Shown here piece after piece: positions 1 through 8,637 of a stretch of DNA of 43,717 bases (its first letter is position 1; each line of letters starts with the position of its first letter). The notes beneath the pieces were generated by a model. That model saw only the letters and a program-made list of their open reading frames with translations. It was not told the origin of the DNA and did not search any database. Both the position numbers and the translations under genes were made by a program. This DNA comes from Pseudoalteromonas phenolica (GTDB lineage Bacteria; Pseudomonadota; Gammaproteobacteria; Enterobacterales; Alteromonadaceae). The stretch is from NCBI RefSeq assembly GCF_005886345.1, contig NZ_PNEC01000035.1, forward strand, positions 1 to 43,717, given 5' to 3'.

Positions 1-231
1 TAGTCTTTCAGCTTCTAAACGAGCTTTCTCTGCAGCTTCAGCTTCACGTGCCAAACGTTCTGCTTCTTCACGTTCGGCTTGCTCTTTTGCAATGCGTTCT
101 TGCTCGGCTTTTTCTTGCGCCAACTTCTCAGCTTCTAATCGCGCCAGCTCTTCTGCTTGTTGAGTCTTTTGTTGCTCTTCGTCTTTTTTGCCAAAACCTA
201 ACCAAGACAGAAATTTATTCTTTTTTCCCAT
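1..231 (-). CDS. ftsY: Signal recognition particle receptor FtsY, N-terminal part (cut by window edge)
   Basis: FtsY is the membrane-associated GTPase that docks signal-recognition-particle/ribosome complexes at the inner membrane. Only the first 77 codons lie in the window; the NG GTPase domain lies beyond the left edge. The start (complement of 229-231) gives MGKKNKFLSWLGFGKKDEEQ, which contains the SWLGFG amphipathic membrane-targeting motif seen at the N-terminus of E. coli FtsY. A highly charged Glu/Ala/Lys/Arg stretch follows, typical of the variable acidic A domain. It diverges from rsmD, the same arrangement as in enterobacteria, which supports the call. Family membership rests on the short motif, charge pattern and synteny, since the conserved GTPase motifs cannot be seen. 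Confidence 0.9.
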   Translation of the reverse strand, partial: MGKKNKFLSWLGFGKKDEEQQKTQQAEELARLEAEKLAQEKAEQERIAKEQAEREEAERLAREAEAAEKARLEAERL

Positions 232-343
232 ACCCGCTAAATACCATATAGATAAAGTCTGATAAACTAACTCACTCTGGTAGAACAAAGCTTTTCGTTA
301 GCTAATAAGAGTTGTACTGAAAACTTTGCCCAGTGTATCACGT

Positions 344-374
344 AACACTAGGTAGTAAAAATGCTGCCTAGGTT
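344..374. other. Inverted repeat in the ftsY/rsmD divergent spacer
   Basis: Bases 348-355 (CTAGGTAG) pair with 364-371 (CTGCCTAG), including one G-T pair, around an 8-base loop. The stem can extend outward past a bulge to 344 and 374. No T-run follows on either strand, so it does not look like a terminator. It could be an operator or 5'-UTR structure between the divergent ftsY and rsmD genes. No function can be assigned. Confidence 0.35.
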
Positions 375-414
375 AATTTAAGCACCAAATAACAATCAGT
401 TTGATGTCAAAAGC

Positions 415-1002
415 ATGAGAAAAAAATCAGCACCTCAACGAACCAACAATAATGGCTTTATTAGGATCATTAGTGGTCAATTTCGCGGCAGAAAGTTACC
501 CGTTAATGATTTAGAAGGGCTACGCCCAACCACAGACAGAGTCAAAGAAACCGTGTTTAACTGGTTAATGCAAGATACCAGAGGTGCCAATGTGCTTGAT
601 TGCTTTGCAGGATCTGGCGGCTTAGGGTTTGAATGTTTATCACGATTTGCAACACATGCAACCTTTATCGAATTAAATAAAAAGGCAGCTGAACAATTAA
701 GAAACAATGCCAACACCTTAAAACTAGATAACACAAACATCATAAACACGAGTGCCATTGAGCACTTAACTATTGAAAATCAAGGTGATAAGTTTAATTT
801 GGTTTTTGTTGATCCGCCTTTTAGAAAAGGGCTTGCCGAACCAAGCTGCCATTTACTGGAGCAGAATGATTGGCTTGCTGATGAGGCGTTAATCTATGTT
901 GAAGTCGAAAAAGAATGTACTTTTGATGCCCCTGAGAATTGGCAAGTATTAAAAGAAAAACAAGCAGGACAAGTACTTTGCAGGCTTTATCAGCGAAATT
1001 AA
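415..1002 (+). CDS. rsmD: 16S rRNA (guanine-966-N2)-methyltransferase RsmD
   Basis: RsmD uses S-adenosylmethionine to methylate N2 of G966 in 16S rRNA, on assembling small subunits in the cytoplasm. The 195-residue product has the family opening around residues 19-45 (SGQFRGRKLPV, then LRPTTDRVKE). Its SAM-binding glycine loop is FAGSGGLG at 64-71, and the DPPF catalytic signature of amino-group methyltransferases is at 133-136. Length matches E. coli RsmD (about 198). The ATG at 415 has no clear Shine-Dalgarno; the ATG at 404 runs straight into a stop, so 415 is the best start. It is divergent from ftsY as in E. coli. Confidence is high from motifs and synteny together. Confidence 0.95.
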   Translation: MRKKSAPQRTNNNGFIRIISGQFRGRKLPVNDLEGLRPTTDRVKETVFNWLMQDTRGANVLDCFAGSGGLGFECLSRFATHATFIELNKKAAEQLRNNANTLKLDNTNIINTSAIEHLTIENQGDKFNLVFVDPPFRKGLAEPSCHLLEQNDWLADEALIYVEVEKECTFDAPENWQVLKEKQAGQVLCRLYQRN

Positions 1003-1034
1003 GAAAATGCTAAGTAATTTGCTAAAATTTAGTC

Positions 1035-1064
1035 TTTACACGCGGTAATGCTTCAGCTTACAAT
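1035..1064 (+). promoter_or_regulatory. Probable sigma-70 promoter of the rpsU operon
   Basis: A TTTACA -35 element (1035-1040) and a TACAAT -10 element (1059-1064) are separated by 18 bases. They are followed by a GC-rich discriminator (ACCGCACC), as expected for a growth-rate-controlled ribosomal-protein promoter. The predicted leader of about 70 nucleotides before rpsU holds a perfect 10-base palindrome (1081-1090) and a small hairpin (ATGAGC/GCTCAT, 1105-1119), then a good ribosome binding site (TAGGTAGG). Identified by eye only. Confidence 0.55.
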
Positions 1065-1141
1065 ACCGCACCATTTTTGAACCACGTGGTCATTATTTGA
1101 TCAGATGAGCTTAGCTCATAAATTAGGTAGGTGAATTTTTA

Positions 1142-1357
1142 ATGCCAGTAATTAAAGTAAGAGAGAACGAACCGTTTGACGTAGCACTTCGTCGTTTCAA
1201 GCGTTCATGTGAAAAAGCAGGTATCCTTTCAGAAGTTCGTCGTCGCGAGCACTATGAAAAGCCAACAGCAGAGCGTAAGCGTAAAAAAGCTGCTGCAGTA
1301 AAGCGTCACATGAAGAAGCTTTCTCGCGAAAACGCACGTCGCGTTAAATTATACTAA
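1142..1357 (+). CDS. rpsU: 30S ribosomal protein bS21
   Basis: bS21 is a small, very basic protein near the anti-Shine-Dalgarno end of 16S rRNA that supports translation initiation. The 71-residue product carries the whole family pattern: N-terminal [20 protein letters not shown], the central RRREHYEKP segment and a Lys/Arg-rich tail ending RRVKLY. Length equals that of the E. coli protein. A strong ribosome binding site (AGGTAGG) lies 7-13 bases upstream. It is the first gene of the macromolecular-synthesis operon, followed at 21 bases by yqeY and then dnaG and rpoD. This couples ribosome, primase and sigma-factor supply, as in other gammaproteobacteria. Confidence 0.98.
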   Translation: MPVIKVRENEPFDVALRRFKRSCEKAGILSEVRRREHYEKPTAERKRKKAAAVKRHMKKLSRENARRVKLY

Positions 1358-1378
1358 TCTGTTTTTGGTCTTGCATAA

Positions 1379-1825
1379 ATGAGCCTTTTAACAAAGCTAA
1401 AAGACGCACAAAAAGAATCTATGAAAGCAAAAGACAAGGTTCGCCTTGGTGCTATTCGTATGGTTCTTGCTGAAATCAAACAGCGTGAGATTGACAATAA
1501 AACGACACTAGATGATGCAGGTATTACCTCTGTTTTAGTTAAGTTAGTTAAACAGCGCCGTGATTCATACACCCAGTATAAAGATGCTGGTCGTGATGAT
1601 TTAGCTGAAATTGAAGCCAATGAAATTGAAGCGCTTGAAGCTTTCTTACCTCAGCCTTTGACTGAAGAAGAGATTTTAGCTTTGATTGATGCTGCAATCG
1701 CCGAATCCGGCGCAGCAGGTATGCAAGACATGGGTAAAGTTATGGGGTTAATCAAAGCAAAAGCAGAAGGCAAAGCCGATTTAGGCAAAGTTTCTGGTTT
1801 AATTAAGCAAAGATTAAGCGCATAA
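1379..1825 (+). CDS. yqeY: GatB/YqeY domain protein
   Basis: A 148-residue protein of the YqeY family, related to the tRNA-binding tail domain of GatB (amidotransferase subunit B). The family opening is present (SLLTKLKDAQKESMKAKDK, then LGAIRMVLAEIKQREID), as are the central LVKQRRDS..Y motif, the EALEAFLPQPLTEEEI segment and the C-terminal MGKVMGLIKAKAEGKADLGKV pattern. It is a full-length stand-alone form with no GatB catalytic part. The exact biochemical role is not established; tRNA binding is inferred from homology. In vibrios and relatives this gene commonly sits between rpsU and dnaG, as here, so it is part of the macromolecular-synthesis operon. Confidence 0.92.
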   Translation: MSLLTKLKDAQKESMKAKDKVRLGAIRMVLAEIKQREIDNKTTLDDAGITSVLVKLVKQRRDSYTQYKDAGRDDLAEIEANEIEALEAFLPQPLTEEEILALIDAAIAESGAAGMQDMGKVMGLIKAKAEGKADLGKVSGLIKQRLSA

Positions 1826-1852
1826 TCCCTCATACTGATAGTATGTTTAAGT

Positions 1853-1880
1853 AAACCGAGCCATGCGCTCGGTTTCTTCG
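1853..1880 (+). terminator. Hairpin between yqeY and dnaG (attenuating terminator)
   Basis: AAACCGAG (1853-1860) and CTCGGTTT (1868-1875) form a perfect 8-base stem with a 7-base loop, followed by only a weak T-rich run (CTTCGT). A smaller hairpin (CATACT/AGTATG, 1831-1845) lies just upstream. E. coli has a partial terminator at the equivalent place before dnaG, which keeps primase expression below S21. The same role here is an inference from position and structure. Confidence 0.6.
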
Positions 1881-1899
1881 TATAAGCTCTAGAGTATTT

Positions 1900-3639
1900 A
1901 TGGCAGGAAAAATTCCCAGACAATTTATCGACGAACTGCTCGATAGAACCGATATTGTTGACCTGATTGATAATCGGATTGGCCTAAAAAAAGCAGGCAA
2001 AGATTACCAAGCATGCTGCCCTTTTCATAACGAGAAAACGCCCTCATTTACTGTCTCTAGAGATAAACAGTTTTACCACTGCTTTGGTTGTGGCGCTAAC
2101 GGTAACGCCATTTCATTTATGATGGACTACGACAAACTTGAGTTTGTTGATGCCATTGAAGAACTCGCTGCACTTTTAAACCTCGAAGTACCACGTGAGC
2201 AAGGTTCAGGTAAACCTGAACGCAGCATGCAAGAGAAAAAGTCTGATTATGACTTAATGTTGCAAACTGCAAAATTCTTTCAACACCAGTTAAAACACCA
2301 TAAAAATGCCACGCAAGTCATCGACTATGTTAAAGGTCGGGGTTTATCTGGTGAGACGGTTCAAAAATATCTCATTGGTTATGCCCCGGACGAATGGAAT
2401 GCATTAGGTGATCAACTTGCTCGCAATCCAGCACAAAAGCAACAACTACTCGAGTTAAAACTCGCATCAGAAAAAACACCTGGCAAACAATTCGATTTTT
2501 TCCGCAATAGGTTGATGTTCCCTATTCGTGATAAGCGTGGCCGTGTCGTCGCTTTTGGCGGACGTGTTATGGGCGATGACCAAGGCCCTAAGTATCTGAA
2601 CTCGCCTGAAACACGCATTTTCCACAAAAGTCTTGAATTGTATGGCTTATATGAAGCAAAGCAAGCGAATAGTAAGCTTGAAAAAATGCTCATTGTTGAA
2701 GGCTATATGGACGTTGTGGCATTAGCCGAACAAGGCATAAGTTACGCAGTAGCGGCACTAGGCACTGCCACAACACCAGAGCATATGCAAACTCTATTCA
2801 GAACAACCGATTTAGTCATTTGTTGTTATGACGGTGATAGAGCCGGTCGCGATGCGGCTTGGCGGGCACTCGAAAACGCGTTAAGCAATTTGAAAGATGG
2901 CAAGTCTTTGCGCTTTGTATTTTTGCCCGATGGTGAAGACCCTGATTCACTGGTGCAAAAAGAAGGCAAAGACGCATTTGAATCTCGCTTAGATCAAGCT
3001 GAAGATTTCTCCAAAGTACTGTTTCGCAAGTTACTAGAAAATTGCGATGTCACGTCCGATTCAGGTAAAGCCAAGTTAATGAGTGATGCATTACCGCTTA
3101 TTTCTAAAGTACCCAGCGAGTTCTATCAAGAAAACCTGCTAGAAACATTGGCAAAGCTGATCGGTCGAACCAAAGAGCAGCTCGCTAAAAAAGTCGATAA
3201 CCCAAATGAGCAACTTTCAATAGAAAGAAAGTTCAAAGTGACCCCTATGCGTGGTGCTATTGGTTTATTGCTACAGCACCCTAAGCTTGCTAGTAGTGTT
3301 GAGTATATGCCTGAGCTTGCCGAAATGGCCATTCCCGGCATTCAACTGCTGCTCAACATACAGCACCTATGTTTACAAAACATAGACATAACGACGGCAC
3401 AACTGCTCGAGCAATACCGAGATACCCCTGAGTTTGACGCATTGAAAAAACTGGCTGTTTGGCAACATGGTGTCGCTGATGAAAAGCTGGAAGATTATTT
3501 TAAAGATTCTTTCCAATTTATTGAAAACCAGTGTTTAAATTACCGACACGAGACCTTATTAATAAAAGACAAGACTGACGGTTTAAGTAGAGACGAAAAA
3601 CTCGAGCTTGCGTTATTAACTCAGGCACTTAAACGTTAG
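1900..3639 (+). CDS. dnaG: DNA primase DnaG
   Basis: DnaG synthesises RNA primers for replication, recruited by the DnaB helicase. The 579-residue protein (E. coli 581) has the three expected parts. The N-terminal CHC2 zinc module has ligands C40, H43, C61 and C64. The catalytic core includes RNRLMFPIRDKRGRVVAFGG near 202-221 and a TOPRIM fold with the acidic VEGYMDV motif (E267) and DGD at 311-313. The C-terminal helicase-binding domain runs from about 450. It sits between yqeY and rpoD. The ribosome binding site is poor, consistent with low primase levels. No missing catalytic residues were seen. Confidence 0.98.
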   Translation: MAGKIPRQFIDELLDRTDIVDLIDNRIGLKKAGKDYQACCPFHNEKTPSFTVSRDKQFYHCFGCGANGNAISFMMDYDKLEFVDAIEELAALLNLEVPREQGSGKPERSMQEKKSDYDLMLQTAKFFQHQLKHHKNATQVIDYVKGRGLSGETVQKYLIGYAPDEWNALGDQLARNPAQKQQLLELKLASEKTPGKQFDFFRNRLMFPIRDKRGRVVAFGGRVMGDDQGPKYLNSPETRIFHKSLELYGLYEAKQANSKLEKMLIVEGYMDVVALAEQGISYAVAALGTATTPEHMQTLFRTTDLVICCYDGDRAGRDAAWRALENALSNLKDGKSLRFVFLPDGEDPDSLVQKEGKDAFESRLDQAEDFSKVLFRKLLENCDVTSDSGKAKLMSDALPLISKVPSEFYQENLLETLAKLIGRTKEQLAKKVDNPNEQLSIERKFKVTPMRGAIGLLLQHPKLASSVEYMPELAEMAIPGIQLLLNIQHLCLQNIDITTAQLLEQYRDTPEFDALKKLAVWQHGVADEKLEDYFKDSFQFIENQCLNYRHETLLIKDKTDGLSRDEKLELALLTQALKR

Positions 3640-3645
3640 AATGAC

Positions 3646-3674
3646 TAGCGAACATTAATCATTGCTGTTATAAT
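3646..3674 (+). promoter_or_regulatory. Candidate internal promoter upstream of rpoD
   Basis: A perfect TATAAT -10 hexamer (3669-3674) sits in the 119-base dnaG-rpoD spacer, but the best-spaced -35 (TAGCGA, 3646-3651, 17 bases away) is weak. Separate rpoD promoters are known in the E. coli operon, which makes an internal promoter plausible. Evidence here is limited to the -10. Confidence 0.3.
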
Positions 3675-3758
3675 GTTCTATTCACGTGCGCCTAGCTTAA
3701 AATGCTGTAGTGCTAGCGCCTGTTGTATCAACTTATCAGAGTGGAAGCATAATTCTCT

Positions 3759-5597
3759 ATGGATCAATCTCCTCAGTCACAACTCAAACTTCTGATTCAG
3801 AAAGGTAAAGAACAAGGTTACTTAACGTTTGCAGAAGTTAACGATCACCTTCCACAGGACATCATAGATTCAGATCAAGTAGAAGACATCATTAGTATGA
3901 TCAATGACATGGGTATCAAGGTTGCTGAAAATGCACCAGATGCCGATGAACTAATGATGCAAGAAACTACGACAGACGAAGATGCTGCTGAAGCAGCCGC
4001 TGCCGCACTTGCAACTGTGGAAAAAGAAATCGGTCGTACTACCGACCCGGTACGCATGTATATGCGTGAAATGGGTACTGTTGAACTACTTACACGTGAA
4101 GGCGAAATCGAAATCGCTAAGCGTATTGAAGAAGGTATCAACCAAGTACAAATCTCAGTTGCTGAGTACCCAGAAGCCATCACTTATCTGCTTGAGCAAT
4201 GGGATAAATTTGAAGCGGAAGAAATTCGCCTTAGCGATATTATTTCTGGTTTTTTTGATCCTGATGCTGAAGAAACTCAAATCTCTGCCACGCACATCGG
4301 TTCTGAACTAAGTGACGAAGACTTAGCTGATGAAGATGATGATGGTGATGATGACGAAGACGAAGAAGAAGCAGATACAGGTCCAGATCCTGAAGAAGCA
4401 CGCGAAAACTTCGAAAAGCTTCGTGAGCTATATAATGCTGCACGCGTTATCTTTGAAACAAAAGGTCGTGCTCACCCAGATGCGCAAGTAGCAATCACTG
4501 AAATTGGTGACCACTTCCGTACTTTCAAACTAGTACCTAAGCAATTCGATCGCATGGTTAACAACATGCGTGAGATGATGGACAAAGTACGTGTTCAAGA
4601 ACGTATTGTTATGAAGCAAGTGGTACAAATCGCCAAGGTACCGAAGAAGACTTTTGTTAAGCACTTTGCTAACAACGAAACAGATATGGCTTGGGTTGAC
4701 GCTGAAATTGCAGCTAACGAAAAGTACTCAGTAAAATTACAAGAAGTTAAGCCTGAAGTAGAGCGCTGTATCAACAAACTTAAAGCGATCGAAGAAAGTA
4801 CAGGTTTAACAATCGAACGTATCAAAGACATCAACCGTCGTATGAGTATTGGTGAAGCTAAAGCTCGCCGTGCGAAAAAAGAAATGGTTGAAGCGAACTT
4901 ACGTCTTGTAATTTCAATTGCGAAAAAATACACCAACCGTGGCCTACAGTTCTTGGATCTTATCCAAGAAGGTAACATTGGTCTAATGAAAGCGGTTGAT
5001 AAGTTCGAATACCGCCGTGGTTATAAGTTCTCAACTTATGCGACTTGGTGGATCCGTCAGGCAATTACACGTTCTATCGCTGACCAAGCACGTACAATCC
5101 GTATCCCTGTACATATGATTGAAACGATTAATAAACTAAACCGTATTTCACGTCAGATGCTACAAGAAATGGGTCGTGAGCCAAGTCCTGAAGAGCTGGC
5201 AGAGCGCATGATGATGCCTGAAGACAAGATCCGTAAGGTATTGAAGATTGCAAAAGAGCCAATCTCAATGGAAACACCAATTGGTGATGATGAAGATTCG
5301 CACTTAGGTGATTTCATCGAAGACACGACTATTGAGTCTCCGATTGATTCAGCAACGATGGAAAGTCTTCGTGGCGCAACGAACGAAGTGTTAGCAGGCT
5401 TAACCGCTCGTGAAGCAAAAGTACTTCGTATGCGATTCGGTATCGATATGAATACTGACCACACATTAGAAGAGGTAGGTAAGCAGTTTGACGTAACACG
5501 TGAGCGTATTCGCCAGATTGAAGCTAAAGCGCTTCGTAAGCTTCGCCACCCTTCACGCTCAGACTTATTAAAGAGCTTCTTAGACGTTAAAGGCTAA
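3759..5597 (+). CDS. rpoD: Primary sigma factor RpoD (sigma-70)
   Basis: RpoD directs RNA polymerase to housekeeping promoters. The 612-residue protein is the length of E. coli RpoD (613). Region 1.1 opens the protein (residues 1-80). The region before 2.1 carries a long Asp/Glu tract around residues 185-210, in the variable non-conserved region. Regions 2.1-2.4 are recognisable from [12 protein letters not shown] through [27 protein letters not shown] to [13 protein letters not shown]. Region 4.2 ends with the helix-turn-helix [20 protein letters not shown]. Start ATG 3759 follows GAGTGGAAG. It is the last gene of the macromolecular-synthesis operon, closed by a strong terminator at 5617. 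Confidence 0.99.
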   Translation: MDQSPQSQLKLLIQKGKEQGYLTFAEVNDHLPQDIIDSDQVEDIISMINDMGIKVAENAPDADELMMQETTTDEDAAEAAAAALATVEKEIGRTTDPVRMYMREMGTVELLTREGEIEIAKRIEEGINQVQISVAEYPEAITYLLEQWDKFEAEEIRLSDIISGFFDPDAEETQISATHIGSELSDEDLADEDDDGDDDEDEEEADTGPDPEEARENFEKLRELYNAARVIFETKGRAHPDAQVAITEIGDHFRTFKLVPKQFDRMVNNMREMMDKVRVQERIVMKQVVQIAKVPKKTFVKHFANNETDMAWVDAEIAANEKYSVKLQEVKPEVERCINKLKAIEESTGLTIERIKDINRRMSIGEAKARRAKKEMVEANLRLVISIAKKYTNRGLQFLDLIQEGNIGLMKAVDKFEYRRGYKFSTYATWWIRQAITRSIADQARTIRIPVHMIETINKLNRISRQMLQEMGREPSPEELAERMMMPEDKIRKVLKIAKEPISMETPIGDDEDSHLGDFIEDTTIESPIDSATMESLRGATNEVLAGLTAREAKVLRMRFGIDMNTDHTLEEVGKQFDVTRERIRQIEAKALRKLRHPSRSDLLKSFLDVKG

Positions 5598-5616
5598 GAA
5601 TAAAAAACTTATTTTG

Positions 5617-5644
5617 AAGGCCGCTATAAGCGGCCTTTTTATTT
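5617..5644 (+). terminator. Rho-independent terminator after rpoD
   Basis: AAGGCCGCT (5617-5625) and AGCGGCCTT (5629-5637) form a perfect 9-base stem with a 3-base loop, running into TTTTTATTT. This is a textbook intrinsic terminator closing the rpsU-rpoD operon. Confidence 0.95.
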
Positions 5645-5665
5645 AGACTAAGGGATATAAATGTA

Positions 5666-6433
5666 ATGATTAAAAGCTTTTCTCTTTTTTTTCTGATAAC
5701 TTTATTGTCAGCTTGCGCATCGTATGAGCTTCCTCCTGAACCAGATATTACACTACCTAAAAATACCAAAATAGCCATTCTAATCAACACTAGCTCCTCA
5801 CCTAAACATACTCATATTGGAGCAACTCCCTTCAGCAACTTTGTTAAAGAGTATGACTATGATTGGGATATACAAAATAATATCTTTAAGATTTTTAAAG
5901 GTGCGCTTGAAAAAATTCAGGACTATAAAGTCGTAGATTTAAGAGATTATGGCTTAGATACCTTAGAGCCAACAGGGTTAATTCTTGTAGAAAATAATCA
6001 ATGGAAATACTCAGAAACCCATTCAGAATTAATAAAAGAACTACTCAAAGATAATGTTAGACTTGTTATCCATATTGATGAAAAGCCAACATACTTTACT
6101 TCAAACTGTGGTGCTTATTCATGTATAACTTATTATAGCGAAGGGTTAGGGCTAGTCTCTCGAAGTGTTTTAGGAGTAAAAAGCTATTACGCTTCTGCTA
6201 GTTATAATATTTCAGCAGAGCTATTAGATCCCCTTTACCCCATAACGGCACACAAAGAAATGCGCTCTTTAAATAATCATAGGATAAAAAACAAACTCCT
6301 CAACAATTATAAAGCACCTAAAATGTTTAAAAACATTACTGAAGACGAGTTCGAAGATGTCAAAAAGGGAGTCCTCGAACAGATGAACTTTTTTGCCATG
6401 CACATTTACTATTATTTGAATAGTAAACTTTAA
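5666..6433 (+). CDS. Putative lipoprotein of unknown function
   Basis: I do not recognise the family of this 255-residue protein. It starts with a short basic end, a hydrophobic stretch and a lipobox (LLSAC, Cys17), so it should be exported and lipid-anchored. The mature part has a KIAILINTSS beta-strand-like start and a GAYSCITYYSEGLGLVSRSV segment containing one of its two extra cysteines. It is rich in Tyr, Asn and Lys. The DNA is visibly more AT-rich than rpoD or prmA on either side, suggesting a lineage-specific or acquired gene set between two conserved operons. The terminator before it implies its own promoter. An earlier ATG (5661) meets a stop at once, so 5666 is the start. Confidence 0.75.
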   Translation: MIKSFSLFFLITLLSACASYELPPEPDITLPKNTKIAILINTSSSPKHTHIGATPFSNFVKEYDYDWDIQNNIFKIFKGALEKIQDYKVVDLRDYGLDTLEPTGLILVENNQWKYSETHSELIKELLKDNVRLVIHIDEKPTYFTSNCGAYSCITYYSEGLGLVSRSVLGVKSYYASASYNISAELLDPLYPITAHKEMRSLNNHRIKNKLLNNYKAPKMFKNITEDEFEDVKKGVLEQMNFFAMHIYYYLNSKL

Positions 6434-6493
6434 CTATAAGTTAAAATCTAATTTATTACTTTTTATACCCACTTTATTAATATAGGAATACCC

Positions 6494-7372
6494 ATGGCTT
6501 GGATCCAAATTCGCATTCACGCTAACAAAGAAAGCGCTGACCAAATCAGCGATTTACTTTTAGATGTAGGCTGTCCATCAGTCACTTTTATGGACGGCAG
6601 TAATACTCCGGTATACGAACCTAAGCCGGGCGAAGTCACCTTATGGCCAGAAACCATGGTGATTGGTCTGTTCGATGCTGCACACGATATGGACGTGGTT
6701 GTCGCGTATCTAAAAGCCAATGTTGCTGATACGCTCACTTACAAAATAGAACAGCTAGAAGACAAAGACTGGGAACGCGAATGGATGGATAACTTCCACC
6801 CAATCAAATTTGGTGAGCGACTTTGGATCTGCCCTAGCTGGCGTGATATTCCAGAACCAGATGCTGTAAACGTTCTGCTGGATCCAGGCCTTGCATTTGG
6901 TACTGGTACACATGCAACAACCGCCCTTTGTTTGAAATGGCTAGAAAGCCAAGATTTGACGGGTAAAACAGTAGTCGATTTTGGTTGTGGCTCAGGTATT
7001 TTGGGCATTGCTGCAATCAAACTTGGTGCTGAACGCGTGATTGGTATTGATATTGACCCGCAAGCATTGATTGCTTCTAAAGATAATGCAGAGCGTAACG
7101 GCGTAGCCGACCAGCTTGAAGTATATCTACCTGAAAACCAGCCTGAGTTTCATGCTGATATTGTAGTAGCAAATATTCTTGCTCAGCCACTTCGTGAACT
7201 GCATGAGATCATTCTTGGCTTCTTAAAGCCAACTGGTGCAATTGCTATGTCAGGTATCTTAGAAGAGCAAGCACAATCTGTTGCCGATGTTTATGCGCCA
7301 TTTGTTGACCTTGAAATCATTGCGCAAGAAGGAGAATGGACGCGCGTAAGTGGTCAAATGAAAGCAAGTTAA
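6494..7372 (+). CDS. prmA: Ribosomal protein L11 methyltransferase PrmA
   Basis: PrmA trimethylates amino groups of ribosomal protein uL11 using S-adenosylmethionine, in the cytoplasm. The 292-residue length matches E. coli PrmA (293). The N-terminal substrate-recognition domain (1-90) leads to the linker [15 protein letters not shown]. The family signature [15 protein letters not shown] is near 129-143, the SAM loop [11 protein letters not shown] at 161-171, and the NILAQPL motif near 226. A ribosome binding site (TAGGAA) lies 8 bases before ATG 6494. In enterobacteria prmA precedes dusB-fis, as here, although a terminator and a separate promoter lie between them in this genome. Confidence 0.97.
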   Translation: MAWIQIRIHANKESADQISDLLLDVGCPSVTFMDGSNTPVYEPKPGEVTLWPETMVIGLFDAAHDMDVVVAYLKANVADTLTYKIEQLEDKDWEREWMDNFHPIKFGERLWICPSWRDIPEPDAVNVLLDPGLAFGTGTHATTALCLKWLESQDLTGKTVVDFGCGSGILGIAAIKLGAERVIGIDIDPQALIASKDNAERNGVADQLEVYLPENQPEFHADIVVANILAQPLRELHEIILGFLKPTGAIAMSGILEEQAQSVADVYAPFVDLEIIAQEGEWTRVSGQMKAS

Positions 7373-7412
7373 ACAAAATACCCTGTCTGTAGAGTTAGTA
7401 ACTTGTAACAGC

Positions 7413-7446
7413 TAAAGCCTGTGTTTAACAGGCTTTACGATTTTTT
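7413..7446 (+). terminator. Rho-independent terminator after prmA
   Basis: TAAAGCCTGT (7413-7422) pairs with ACAGGCTTTA (7428-7437) around a 5-base loop, followed closely by a run of six T (7441-7446). It separates prmA from the dusB-fis unit, so dusB-fis must rely mainly on its own promoter. Confidence 0.9.
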
Positions 7447-7550
7447 CACTTTCATTATCCTAATTATTTTTCTTCACACATGCTGTTTTTGCTTAAAAAT
7501 CCCCCAATAAGAAAGCTCCTTCAAACTGTTATCAAAAGTCAAGATATAAA

Positions 7551-7586
7551 GTTCAAAAAAAAAACAATAATGTTCAATTATTAGCC
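7551..7586. promoter_or_regulatory. Two candidate Fis-binding sites upstream of dusB-fis
   Basis: Compared with the degenerate Fis consensus G-N-T-Y-A-A-(W)3-T-T-R-A-N-C, bases 7572-7586 (GTTCAATTATTAGCC) match 14 of 15 positions. Bases 7551-7565 (GTTCA, then an A-run ending in C) match 13 of 15. Their starts are 21 bases apart, two helical turns. The first ends just before the predicted -35. E. coli fis is autorepressed by Fis bound in this area; the same logic here is inferred. Confidence 0.5.
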
Positions 7587-7587
7587 T

Positions 7588-7624
7588 TTGATTTTTTCAA
7601 AAAAAACCGTAAACTTAGCGCCCC
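7588..7624 (+). promoter_or_regulatory. Probable dusB-fis promoter with GC-rich discriminator
   Basis: TTGATT (-35, 7588-7593) and TAAACT (-10, 7610-7615) are 16 bases apart. The following TAGCGCCCC discriminator (7616-7624) is GC-rich and ends in a C-run near the expected start point. A GC-rich discriminator is the mark of promoters repressed by ppGpp/DksA, and E. coli fis is one of these. Long A/T tracts upstream could serve as an UP element. Confidence 0.6.
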
Positions 7625-7650
7625 TTGAAACGAGGCAGATTTGGATAGCA

Positions 7651-8622
7651 GTGCGTATAGGTCCATACCAACTTGAAAACAACTTGATTGTAGCCCCGAT
7701 GGCTGGGATCACTGATAGACCATTCAGACAATTGTGTCGTCGAATGGGTGCCGGTCTTGCGGTGTCAGAAATGATGTCTTCAAATCCAAAAGTATGGAAA
7801 ACAGATAAATCAATGAACCGTATGGATCATTCTGGTGAGTCTGGTATTCGCTCTGTACAAATTGCAGGTGCCGATCCTGAGTTGATGGCACAGGCAGCTC
7901 AGTTCAATGTAGATAACGGTGCGCAGATCATAGATATCAATATGGGCTGCCCCGCTAAGAAAGTGAATAAGAAATTAGCAGGCTCTGCATTGTTGCAGTA
8001 TCCACAACTGGTTGAAGAAATTGTTCTGGCAGTTGTCGCAGCCGTTGATGTACCGGTGACATTAAAGATCCGTACTGGCTGGGATACCGATAACCGCAAT
8101 GGTGTTGAGATTGCAAAGATAGCTGAACGTAATGGAATTGCTTCTTTGGCTGTGCATGGTCGCACGCGTGCTTGCATGTACAAAGGGGAAGCAGAATATG
8201 CCACGATTCGGGATATTAAACGTTCAATATCAATTCCTGTGGTTGCCAATGGAGACATTACCTCTCCAGAAAAAGCGAAGCAGGTACTGGAATATACGGG
8301 CGCAGATGCCATTATGATTGGTCGAGCCGCCCAAGGTCGTCCTTGGATTTTCCGAGAGATAGATCATTATTTGCGAACCGGAGAACATATGCCTGCACCA
8401 GCATTGTCTGAAGTGCAAAGCATATTGATGGAGCACTTAGTAAACCTTCATCAATTCTATGGGGAGCCGATGGGAGCGCGCATCGCACGCAAGCATGTAT
8501 CTTGGTATTTGCAGGCCCATGACCAAGAAGGTCAATTTAGGCGAGTATTTAATGCCCTTGAAACGCCCAAAGAGCAAATCGAGGCATTAGAGCAATACTT
8601 TAAAACACTAGCAGCTAACTAA
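7651..8622 (+). CDS. dusB: tRNA-dihydrouridine synthase B
   Basis: DusB is a flavoenzyme that reduces specific uridines in tRNA to dihydrouridine (U17 in E. coli). I place the start at GTG 7651, giving a 323-residue protein beginning (V/M)[10 protein letters not shown]. This aligns with the E. coli start MRIGQYQL and its length (321). The longer frame opened by TTG 7588 coincides with the predicted -35 box and is rejected. Visible features are [12 protein letters not shown] (about 15-26), MMSSNP, the catalytic-cysteine motif [11 protein letters not shown] (C100), KIRTGW, VHGRTR and the FMN-binding GRAAQGRPW. It is followed at 15 bases by fis, so the two are cotranscribed. Confidence 0.95.
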   Translation: MRIGPYQLENNLIVAPMAGITDRPFRQLCRRMGAGLAVSEMMSSNPKVWKTDKSMNRMDHSGESGIRSVQIAGADPELMAQAAQFNVDNGAQIIDINMGCPAKKVNKKLAGSALLQYPQLVEEIVLAVVAAVDVPVTLKIRTGWDTDNRNGVEIAKIAERNGIASLAVHGRTRACMYKGEAEYATIRDIKRSISIPVVANGDITSPEKAKQVLEYTGADAIMIGRAAQGRPWIFREIDHYLRTGEHMPAPALSEVQSILMEHLVNLHQFYGEPMGARIARKHVSWYLQAHDQEGQFRRVFNALETPKEQIEALEQYFKTLAAN

Positions 8623-8637
8623 GAAAGAGACATAAAG

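Noticed and set aside
4240..4443. His-rich minus-strand frame inside rpoD
   Set aside because: It is the complement of the GAT/GAA-rich acidic tract of RpoD; no ribosome binding site or conservation argument supports it.
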